64,000 nucleotides of DNA. Source: Forficula auricularia (Eukaryota; Arthropoda; Insecta; Dermaptera; Forficulidae). The stretch lies in assembly GCA_024734495.1 (NCBI GenBank), contig JALMQS010000720.1, positions 186,001-250,000 of the forward strand, read 5' to 3'. A program made the translations under genes and the position numbers. A model generated the notes under the pieces. It ran no database searches, had not been told where the DNA came from, and saw only the letters and a program-made list of their open reading frames with translations. How positions within the stretch are numbered: position 1 is the first letter of the stretch; each line of letters opens with the position of its first letter. This document shows positions 46,501 through 58,500 of the stretch, piece after piece.

Positions 46501-49500
46501 ATATATAGGTTTTTAATTGAGGAAATGATTTATCTAAATATATAAAATTAAGGTTTTGTCTGTACATTGCTCTAAATCACGCCAAATTTTGGTTGCTCAC
46601 GTTTCAAAAAAAGTTATGAACTAAAACACCCTCAACAAAATTCCTGTATGCCTGTATGTTTCCGTGAATTCCGCGAAAAGTTACTCACGATTCACGTAAA
46701 AACGACTGGGGGGATTATTATGAAATTTGACATTTGGATTAGATGTCTTCTAACTTACGTTTATAGCTATATAACGTTTTGATATTTTGACCTAAAAAGG
46801 GTTTGGGGGGGGGGGGTGCGCAAGAATGGAAATGATCAAATAACTCCTAAACTATTAACTTTACGGCAAATTTTATTATGAGCAAAGTTGTAGGGGATGT
46901 GATTTATGACTTTTGTTTAAGAAAATACCCCCCGAAAACCTCCCAAAAAGGGAGAGCTAGAAATGCAAAAACTAGCCACCCAAAATGGTTGGGAGGGTCA
47001 AAAAATGAAAATGCTTGCTCTTGGACCAAACTCAACCCAATTTTGTATACATAATCTGTGGGCCTCTCTGCGGAAGGTGGGTGCGGGGGTGAGGTGAGGG
47101 TCCGGGGGAATTGGGTGGGGTGAGGGAATGGCGCGGAGTAGGGTGAGGGTTCAAGGAGTGGTACGGGGTGTGGGGTCCAGAGGGCGTAGCGGCGGTGGTA
47201 TGGGGGTGGGATAGGAAATAAATTAATGATTAATAATAGTTGAGTAGGTACTTGGTAATAGCACATCTTAAGACATACAATGAGAAATATTGCCAATCAT
47301 ATCTCGCTTTTCAAATTTCATTGTATCGATGTCAACGTTTGTCTCACTACTGAGGCATACTATCTAAAATGAGACTTGCCATCTCCCTTGATAGTGTTCA
47401 AATTGGCTTCGAGACTTAAGACTACTAAGATCTCACCGATCAAAAAGGAGGCGGCTGCAGCCTCTGAGAGGGCCCGGAGCTAATCAAATAAAATCTGAAA
47501 GGGCGATTTCTTGCACCAAGGGCCGAAACAGGGCTTGAGTCCCATCTTTATCCAGCCATTTGTGTAATAATATACGCGATAAAATCCCAGATATGCTCTC
47601 AGCGACCCTTCGTACATGTGTTCTTTCTCCATCCTAATCAATTTCTAAGAAAAGTACCAGATGATCAACTTGGATTTACTATATATTATGGAAAGTCAAC
47701 CCTGGCCCTTGCTCACATTTAACAATAGATACAATAATTAAACTGTCATGGTTTAATAAATAGAATTTGAAGACAGTGATTTTTCCAAATTTAATTTGAT
47801 TTGGTACTAGTAATACTAATAACATTCAAAATAATAAAAACTAACTGTGATATAGTTGTCATCTAGGAAAAAAAATTAAGTATTTTTTTTTTTTTTTTTT
47901 TTTTGTTAAAGTTTTGGTCTTTGATAATATTGAGGCAAAATAAATAACTAGTCAAATCTAAGGACCGAAAAGCTCTCAAAGAATGTAATAAAACAAAAAC
48001 TAAAACAAAATCATTCATTAGTAAATTAATTTTTACAGACTGTCAACTAAACGTAAATAATATATTATATTATTAAATGAGCAATTCTTGTATATTATAT
48101 GGAATCGGGTTCTCGTAAGCGGCACTAACGATTTTGCTAAAAATTGGTGTACTTATTAACTGTTATGAGTTATTAGTCGTGTATAAATTTTAATCCGATT
48201 GAAATAAAGGAAGGGAGTGTAATTTAGTCATGTTGTAAAATAAATATTTTAATCGTTCATATCTCGTTTTCGGAAAGTCGCAGAGTCTTGAAATTTAATA
48301 CTTAAGCTATCTAGAGGCTACAAGAAGTACTACGAGATTTTGGCTAAAATAGAAGTATCGGAAGTTGATGTTTACCTACGTAAAAATGTACCCCCCTGCG
48401 TTTCGCAACCATAAACCTCAGAGCTACAAAATTCGAAGCTTAAGCTTGATATAAGCTAGAAGGGGTACAGCAACCTTTTGTTTGAAATCGGAGACCCTAA
48501 GTGGACATTTACATGAAAGATTTTTCGTTTTTTTATTTTCTCAAAACGGCACTATTTTTTTTTTTAAATTGGGGTACTGTTCAGATGTCATGAGTTATTA
48601 GTCGTGTATAAATTTTAATCCGATTGAAATAAAGGAAGGGGGTGTAAATTAGGAGTGTCGTAAAATAAATATTTTAATCATTCATATATCGTCTTCATTA
48701 AGTCGCCTTGAAATTTGAAACTTGAGCCATCTAGAGGCAAAAAGTTACCGAGCATCGCTCGGTGCTCCAGCCACTACATATTATACGATCAGAGGTTGCA
48801 GTGGGCATCATCAATGCGATGTTTATTTTTAAAATGAAGAATATTCCCGTTGATTAGCTTAGGGTAAGTATTTTCTATGAAATGCTAGATATAAAAAAAA
48901 AGCCTGTAATAATCAGTTTGAATTGCAAATTGACAAACTAAAGAAAAAAGCAGCCCTGTTTGAGAGTCCCATACGCACTTGGCCGTGTTTTTCTCCTTTC
49001 CTTGGAAACATGATTGGGACAGGGAATGCAGAATAGGTAATCTCTAGAAATGGACGAGTATACTCGATAATGGTCACTCGAGGCCGAAGCTTCTTGCCAA
49101 TAAATAAATTTTGATGTGAAGTGCAACTTCAAAAATACTAAACCCGTAAATATTTGTTTTAATACATGAGTAAAATATGTTCTGCGTTTAATAACAAATA
49201 TTATAATAACAATGATTAAATAACAAAAAGTTCTAATTATAATAAGACGCATTTTTTTCTTTTTAAATGATTTATATAACAAACGAGAATTGGCCTCTTT
49301 TATTTTAAAGCGTAGACATTAGACAGTAATTTTGTTGAAAACTTATATTGGAATAAATAGAGAACAAAGACAAATAAAAACAACTTTAATAATAAAAACC
49401 CTTTCAAATCTTAGTTCAAATATATTTTTTGTTAATCTATCGATTTAGGAAATTATTATAGTAGATCTTTTTTATTTTTTTCTGATCAAAGCATATAAAG

Positions 49501-52500
49501 TTGTAATTGCAAAGTAATGGAAGGTAGCCCAAGGATAGTGAAGAAAATAAGCTGACGTGTTCTGATGTGGCCATCCACTTGACTTTACCATACAACCTGG
49601 CCCCTCACTTATATTTAATATTTAGTAAAATTATTTATAATCATCCAGGAGACCCTCTCCCTTAGTTTTTCCATTTTTAGACTCCTGGGTGCCGAGTGAT
49701 TATGTATACAAAATTTGGTTGAGTTTGGTACAAGAGGTTATATTTTCATTTTTTGATCATACACCCCCCCCCCCTTTTGCCGGTTAGTTTTTGCATATTT
49801 AGACTTCTGGGGTCCCACTGATTATGTATACAAAATTTGGTTGAGTTTGCTCAAATGGCCTAGATTTTTAATTTTTAACCCCCTCCACCCTCTTAATTTT
49901 GGGTCGATATGCACCAAAATCTAATCAGCTCTTAATCCCAGTGGACCAAAACTACGTGTGAAATTTGGTTTCGATATTCACACTAGTTTTTGAGTTATCT
50001 CGTCCACAAAAATTTGGTAACGCACAGACTAACAGACATTTTGACAAAACAATTATTATCTCGAAAAATATAATTTTTTCGATGTTCACTTATTAGAGAT
50101 TTTTGTAGACCGAAATCCCATGGTTTCGCTCAATTTTTTTATTCAAAATAGTTTCAGCCGTTTTTGAGATATTTCGAAAAAAAAGAAGGAAAAAACCACT
50201 TTTTTCATGCACGATTACAATACTTGACCATACCCTGTATGGTAAAGTAAAAATTATTCCATTTCCAAATTTATTGGACTGTCATTCTTTTTTTCCCCCC
50301 TTTCCTTTAAAACCAACGTTTCGGAGGATTCTTCCCTCCTTCTTAAGGGCTTCAAAGGAAACAAACAAGATGACTTCTCTCCTCTAGCAGTGTTTGAAAT
50401 TTTTTCCTTTCTTAGCAGAAGCATTAAATAATTTTTTTTCTTAATTAAGGAAAAATTATATTTAATGTTCTGCTAAGAAAGAAAAAATGTTAAACACTGC
50501 TAGAGAGAGAAGAAGGAAGCATTTTGTTTGTTTACTTCATTGACCATTTGAAACTCTGGAAGGTGGGAAGAATCCTCCAAAACGTTGGTTTTAAAGGAAA
50601 GGTTATGGATTAACCCCCCTCCCTACCCCCAGAGACAGAACCTGTTATTAAAATTTCGAGCCAAAATCTAAAATGAAAAATACATTTTGGTGTTGGGAAG
50701 ATATGGATTAATTGTCCAGTCAAATTAGACCAATTTTCGAAAAATAAAAACATTAATCGGTAAAGATCTGAATTTTTGTATACATGCTTACTTATTACGG
50801 CTTGACATTGAACATACTAAAAGTCCAACGTCGGTTTAGAGCTAAAATATTGGAGATACAAACAAAATAAATGTAAATTTGCTTTTTTATCGGAAATTTA
50901 AAAAGCTTTATTTTTTATCTGAACAATTTTTTCATATCAGTTTTAGTTACCGAGATATATGCAAATAACTGGAAAAGTGTACCTTTTTTCAAGATTGCGG
51001 CACGAGCGCAACAGATTTTGATGTTTCCCTCTTCTTTCCTTTAGCAGTGTTTGGAATTTGTCCTTTCTTAACAGAAGCATTAATAATAATCAATAATTAA
51101 GGAAAAAAAGGAAATTTCTATTCAATGTCCCTGTTAAGAAAGGACATTTTTCAAACACTGCTAGAGGAGAGAAGAGAACGGCATCTTGTTTGTTTCCTTC
51201 ATTGACCCTTTGAAACCCTGAAGAAGGAGGGAAGTATCCTCCGAAACGTTGGTTTTAAAGGAAATGGGAAAAAAAGAATGACAGTCCAATAAATACATCC
51301 AGAAACTTTCGTTATTATAGGTTCATTTTATAGTATAATTCATTTTTCTTGTTTTTTAGTTTGAAAATATTATAATTTTAAATTTAACCCCCCCCCATCC
51401 TCCACCCCCCCTTAATTTTGGGTCGATATGCACCAAAATCTAATCTCAATGCACCAAAACTATGAGTGAAATTTGGTTTTGATATTCACACTAGTTTTTG
51501 AGCTAGCTCGTCCACAAAATTTGGTAACGCACAGAATAACAACTAGACTAACAGACATTTTGATAAAACAATTATTATCTCGAAAAATATCATCTTATCG
51601 ATGTTCACTTATTAGAGCTTTTTTGTAGGCCGAAATGCCATGGTTTCGCCCAATTTTTTTAATCAAAATAGTTTCAGACCTTTTTGAGATATTTCGAAAA
51701 AAAGAAGCAAAACATACACTTTTTTCATGCACGATTACAATACTTGGCCCGTATGGTAAAGTAATGAAAATATATTTGAACTAAGATTTGAAAGAGTTAA
51801 AGCAATTTGAACCGCGAAAAGTTAAATAATGTAATCAATAATTTCTCATGTTAATTCCATATATTTAGAAAATTATTGATTACATTTTTAACTTTCGTGG
51901 TTTAATTTGCTTTTTTGAAAAAATTAAAATTAACGTTTAAAAGTTAATTTATTTGAAAGGGTAGTGGATTGTATAATAATGCGGCAATAGGATCCATATA
52001 TCAAAGGAACCATGGCGTTTGTTCTGACGGGATATAATCAATAATCTCTCCTATTAAATAAAGCCTTATTTGCGCGAAATACACGATTTTCAATCATTCA
52101 ACACCCCTTTGCAATTAAATTAGATACTAAGCGAACAAACGGATTTGCCAATTCCTTTAACTCCATGACTTCTAGAGACTGGAACTCACTTCCCCGGTCA
52201 GTCATATTTCCTTCAGTCTTTCAAAATCCACATCCACAGATAGCTTCGATCCAACCCTTGAAATTTCTTTTTTTCATTATTCATGGATTCAGCCCAGCCT
52301 ACAGAGGTTGTACCTTTTTGGTACAACTTCTTCTTGTATCAATATTATTATAAAGTATATTGTAGATATACAGTAAGTAAAGTGGAATACTAAACGCGAA
52401 CCTTCCAGTCGTTCCATCCCTCAATTCGAGCTTAAATCTACTATTAGTAATTAATATTGTTCATTCATATGATTCAATTAAGTTTCATAAGTTTTAATGA

Positions 52501-55500
52501 TGAAATAAAATAAAAATAGACTACGAAACGATTAAAATAAATAAATACGAATCTAAATAAAAACACGGGTGTTTCATTTTAACTATTTTTTCATCTATCA
52601 TCAAGGATATCTTTTAGTAAATATTTATTACCTCATGATATTTGGACTTTTAAATATAGCTTCAATCTTATCTTAGCGTTAGTGCAGAATTAAAAGACCC
52701 CATTTCATTGAACATTAGGTATTCTGCTATATAGAGTTTTCTCGCACGCATAAGAAAAATAAATAAAAAAAATAAACTGACACGTTCTGATGTGGCCATC
52801 CACTTGACTTTATCATACAACCTGGCCCCTCACTTATATTTAATCAAATTATTTATAATCATGTAGGGGGGAGGTTAGTTTTTGCATTTTTAGACTTCTG
52901 TGGGACCACGGATTATGTATACAAAATTTGGTTTAGTTTGGTACAAGGGTCTAGATTTTCATTTTTTGGCCCTACACCCCCCCCCCATTTTGAGCGGTTA
53001 GTTTTTGAATTTTTAGACTTCTGGGGGCCCACGGATTATGTATACAAAATTTGGTTGAGTTTGCTCAAATGGCCTAGATTTTTAATTTTTAACCCCCCGT
53101 CTTAATTTTGGGCCGATATGCACCAAAATATAATCAAGTCTTATTCTCAATCGACCAAAACTACGTGTGAAATTTGGTTTTGGTATTCACACTAGTTTTT
53201 GAGATAGCTCGTCCACAAAAATTTGGTAACGCACAGACTAACTAACTAACTAACAGACATTTTGACAAAACAATATTATTATCCTGAAAAAATAATTTTT
53301 TTGATGTTCCCTCATTAGGGATTTTTTGTAGACTGAAATGCCATGGTTTCGCCCAATTTTTAAAATCAAAACTTTTCAGCCGTTTTTGAGATATTTCGAA
53401 AAAAAACACTTTTTTTTCATTCTCGATTACAATACTTGACCATATCCTGTATGGTAGTATGGTAAAGTAATAATAACATGAATACGTGATAGAAAATCAA
53501 GTCAGTAACATATTCAAAACCCGAAAAAGATACAGGAAATTGTAACTATATTGTAGGACAAGGGTGTGAAATTTCGGATAAGCGATAGTTGCGGCATGAA
53601 CTGAAAGCTTATGTATGGTTCATTCAGTTGAGGACTCATTAGCCCAGTCATTTGGTAGTTTTACCTGAAATGTTTTCCAGGAGTTTTGAAAATGGGTAAT
53701 TTTATAGATTTCAATGTGCTCTTTCCGAATTTCAACTTTGCCACCTCGTTTCTTTGCCGTTCGCGCCGCCATATTGGAAAAATGGCCCTTAAAAGCAGTT
53801 TTTTTACAATATCTCCTTTACGACTCAGTGCTGCAAACCATTATACATCTACGCCAACTCGTGACATTTAATTTTAACTGATTACATTTGTGAATTATAA
53901 AAAATTGGAGTTTTATACCTTCATAAAATGAAAACCACTCATCCTAGAAACTTGATTCTTATCACATTGTCTAGGAAATTGTGTTGACTTGGACCACTTT
54001 TTGTTAAATCTCTTAGATTTATAGATATCCAGCATTTTCCATGCCGCTTTTGAGGATTCGGATCATATCCTATCCGGAAAATCCTGTATATCTATAAATC
54101 TAAGAGTTTTTTCAAAAAAGTTGTGCAAGTAAACGTTCAAGTAAATAAAATTTCCTAGACAATGTGATAAGAATTAAGTTCTAGGATGAGTGGTTTTTTA
54201 GGAAAAAACTCCAATTTTTTATAATTCACAAATGTAATCAGTTAAAATTAAATGTCACGGGTTGGCGCAGATGTATAATGGTTTGCGGTTCTCGTACGCC
54301 AAAACTATTAATTTTACGAAGAAAAAGGTTAACACATAAATTGTAGGAAATTTTCTATAGTTTCATTTTGAATATTAATGGTTTTATCGTGAAATGAGTC
54401 GGAAAGGAGATATTGTTAAAAAACTTTTAGACGCCATTTTTCCAATATGGCGGCGCGAACGGCGAAGATACAGGGTGGCAAAGTTGAAATTCGTAAAAAG
54501 CACATCGAAATCTAAAATCTAAAAAATTATCCATTTTCAAAACTCCCGGTAAACTTTCCAGGTAAACCTCTTTTTTTAGAACCAAATGACTGGACTACAT
54601 GTGAATCACTGCACTCGCCTTAGGGCTCGTGCGTTGGATTCACATATGTACGAGGCGAATGTCCTAACCTTGATTGTTAGATATACCTCACTAAACCCGT
54701 ATCATAAACTATATTTTTTGCAATAGAGTCTAATAAAGAACGATTTAAGAGAAAATAAGTTTTTTCAATAAGATCTGGCGGTGTTATTTCTAAAGTTTAA
54801 TCCATTATTTTAGGTACTGAGTAATGCTCACTTTAATATAAATAATTCTTAATTGCGACCGGTTAAATGGATTGAAGTTGTTTACAAGAATCTATGTCGC
54901 TGTGAATGTATAAATAAATAATAAACGTGGGGGGGGGGCTTTAGTCTAGGGAAATTAAGTGAAAAAATGACATAAACAGGAAATAATTCCCGGTAAAGAT
55001 TTGCTGGAATACTTTTATTGGTACTCCAATATTACTACCCTAAGTTTTTCCCAAATCTGTGTTGTGGGAATCCTTCTACACGCCTCAAAATGAGAAAATT
55101 TCGGAATTTTTTCAGATATTCTTGAATAACCGTAAAACAGTCTATCAAATCAAAAAGATATCCATTAGATAAATTAAAGCTCTTTAAATTACTCGTAAAA
55201 TGAGAAAAATTACATCTGTTCAGGTTCAGTAGAACCGGTATTAGCGCCTGTCAAATAACAGCCCCCGGAATCACTTTTGAATATCCCTAAAACTCGTCCT
55301 TTTTTCGATTTTTCCCCATTTTGACCATGAAGTACAAAGACGACTATACATTTTTAAACTAGATTAAATTTGGTACAATTTAAATAGTTGAGTTTCATTC
55401 TAATTGGATAATGGTAACATGAGGTTGAAGTTTTGAAAAAATGCAATTTTTTGCAAAAAATCGGAGTTTTTCCTTCATAAAATGAAAACCACTCAACCTA

Positions 55501-58500
55501 GAAACTTGATTCCTATCTCATTCTCTAGTAAATTTTATTGAGTTGAACGTTTACTTAGACCACTTTTTTGATAAAACTCTTAGATTTATAGATATTCAGC
55601 ATTTTCCTTGACTCTTTTGAGGATTCGGATTATGATTATCTGTCCAGAAAATGTAGAATATCTATAAATATAAGTTTTATCAAAAAAGTGGTCCAAGAAA
55701 ACGTTCAAGTCAACAACATTTCCTAGACAATGAGATAGGAATCAAGTTTCTAGAATGCGTGGTTTTCATTTTATGAAGGAAAAACTGATTTTTTGCAAAA
55801 AATTGCATTTTTTCAAAACTACAACCTCATGTTATCATTATCCAATTAGAATGAAACTTTATTTAAATTGTAGAAAATTTAATCTAGTTTAAATATATAT
55901 AGAGTGGTCTTTGTCGAAAACGTGCTCCTTAATGGTCAAAATGAGGCGAAAAATCGAGTTTTAGGGATATTCTAAAGTGATCCCGGGGGCTGTTAATTGA
56001 GAGGCGCTAATACCGGTTCTACTGAACCTGACTGTTCAAGTTGAAATTCTTGTCATTTTACGCGTAATTTAAAGAGCTTTAATTTATCTAATGGATATCT
56101 TTTTGATTTGATAGGCCGTTTTAGATTTATTCAAGAAAAACTGAAAAAACTGAGAAATTTTCTCATTTTGAGACGCGTAGAAAAATTTCCACAACACAGA
56201 TTTGGGCCAAAACTTAGGGTAGTAATATTGGAGTACCAATAAAAGTATTCCAGCAATAAAATCTTTACTGGGAATTATTTCCTGTTAAAATCGTAATTTG
56301 CCTGGACTACTTGTAAAGAAAAGTGGAATTTACGCACAACGTGCGAGAAAATTGCATGTACTAAATAGCCAGACAGAAATCAATCGATTACCGCCACCAA
56401 ACATCTCTTGAAAATCGCAGTTTCGCGGGTGGTATTACAAGATTAGAAATATATATTTTAATAACAGTTTGAATCGAAACTAGTTAGACAGAAAAGGCTA
56501 GAAAAATTAAAATAATTATTATATTCATTCATACATTTAACATACAATTTAAAAATAATAGGACACAAATTCTTAACAATAAATAAATTGAATTTAATTA
56601 ATGATTATATTTTCCTTACCACTGACTGCTCGTACACATTCTTGAAATGTTTCCATATTTCGTTCGCAAGTAGCTTCATTTAAGTAAAAATATGTTCTAG
56701 CACTTTGCACTTTATAACGTCGATCGGCAAACTTTTTGTCCACATGATATTTCTTTAAAGCTTTATCCTCAGTCGCTTGATCGCCTGCTTCAGAAATGCT
56801 TCCTCTAAAATCATAAAAAGAAAAATATCTTCGTTAGATTACAATTACTAATTACTTATGGCATATGTGACTTACGACCCCAAAAATAAATAAATAAATA
56901 AAAAATAATAATAATAATAATAATAATAAAGGTAGGTACATAGTATTTTTTTCACATTATATACAATAATTTATACGTATGTTGAATTTTTGCATTTTAT
57001 AGGTACCTACAATATTTTTATAACCCATTTGAATGAAAATAGTGTTGAGAAATATGAATAAATCCGACTTCAGTCGAAACGGAACTAGGTCGAAAGTCGA
57101 GAAGAAGCTGTATATTATAGATCAGGGGTGTTCAACCTTTTACCCGGGCCACATTTGAAGAAAAAAATGTCTCGGGCCCTAGATATTTTTACTTTTACAT
57201 TTATATTTTTTTTTATGCTATCGAATGCAAGAAGAGGCTCATGAAGATGCGGCCCCTATGAATCTCGAAAGATCCCTGCATTACCGAAGAGAAGGAGGAA
57301 TAGATCACGAGAAAAGGTGGAGGCCGTAGGTGTTGAAGTTTTGAAGGTTAATATGTGTCAGAAAGTTTGCAGGTAAAAAAATTATCTTTAATGAAAATGG
57401 AGTCGAAAATAGACCGAAATGGTGATTATTTTTACGGATATCTTGAATTTTAGTCCGGATTCAAAATTTAAAATTAGAACTTATTTTTTGAAAACTTTTC
57501 GGTAGATTTCTTATTAACCGACTTTGAAAAAGAGGAGGTTATCAATTCAAGGGAATGTCTGTTTTTATTTTTTATTTTTATTTTTTTTGTGTTTGAACAA
57601 TTATTTCTCTTTAGCAGGTGGACCGATTTGGATGATTTTTTTGAATTTGATTCAGTCTCCTACCCGATTGGTCCCGTTTTTTCATTGGTATTGGACCTTT
57701 TTTGTTATATATGTTCACCCATAACTTCTTTGTTTATGGATTGATTTCGATGATTTTTTTATTGTAAAGAGGATACAGTAGGGGTGGTCACATATTAATT
57801 TGGCCAAGTTCTGTTGATATTTTTTCGTCGTCATCTTTTTACCATGTCGACCGATTTCGCCTTGGGCTCAATATAGTCGCCGATAGGTCCCGTATAAATT
57901 TCATTGGTATTGGACCTTTTTTGTTATGTATGTTCACGCATAACTTCTTTGTTTATGGACCGATTTCGATTATTCTTTTTTTATTGGAAAGGGGATATCT
58001 TAGGGGTAATACCATATTAATTTGGTCAAGTTCTGATGATATGATCAATGACAAAATAACGGAAATCTCCAATTCTTATGAGCAAATAATCGAAATTATA
58101 ATAAATAAAATCTTTTATAAAAAAAAAACAATCTTAAAACGTTCATTTAAAACCCGCTAACATTTAGAGATAATTTCTAATTTCTGCCTCCTATCCTCAC
58201 TCCCACAAAACATTATGCATTTGGGGCGAAGGTCCCAAAATATATTTTTTTAAAATTTTAAATTTGAAAAATAACGAAAATGATAAAAAATATTATTATA
58301 ATATATGATATGATATTAATTTGAATTTGGGGTATGTTTTTTGGAATGAATATTGAAAATAATACAATATAGAACGAAATCTTACTCGACTTCTCGTTTT
58401 TGGGCTTCTTCTTCCGAAAGATCTTCCTCTACGCTGTAGTCAAGAATTGGTTTGACTCCAAAAGAGAGCAGACGTTTAAGTTTTGGCCGGATTTCTATTT

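Larger units (their letters stand above)
50295..51285. repeat. cluster of inverted hammerhead-like repeats (type F)
   Basis: Two hairpins in tandem: 50309-50600 and 51010-51262. Both have TTTCTTAACAGAAGCATTAA-like loops and AAACACTGCTAGAGGAGAG arms. The sequence GAAACGTTGGTTTTAAAGG closes each unit. The best ribozyme-like core is at 51213-51255. Confidence 0.65.
41582..56619. other. 15-kb slgA intron full of repeats
   Basis: Bounded by proven slgA exons. It holds two Helitron-like elements, repeat P copy 3, three R1 copies, one LINE fragment, a hammerhead-like cluster (50.3-51.3 kb), a direct duplication (48.16-48.75 kb) and two large palindromes (53.6-56.3 kb). No independent host gene was recognised on either strand. 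Confidence 0.8.

Noticed and set aside
47042..47296. Proline-rich minus-strand protein at 46904-47296
   Set aside because: Translation of the Helitron G-rich end into P/T/H; no domain, and the family copy in Sirt4 does not keep the frame.
48938..49282. 114-codon minus-strand frame
   Set aside because: Begins in poly-A-derived K/F repeats and lacks any family signature. No splice context or neighbour supports it.
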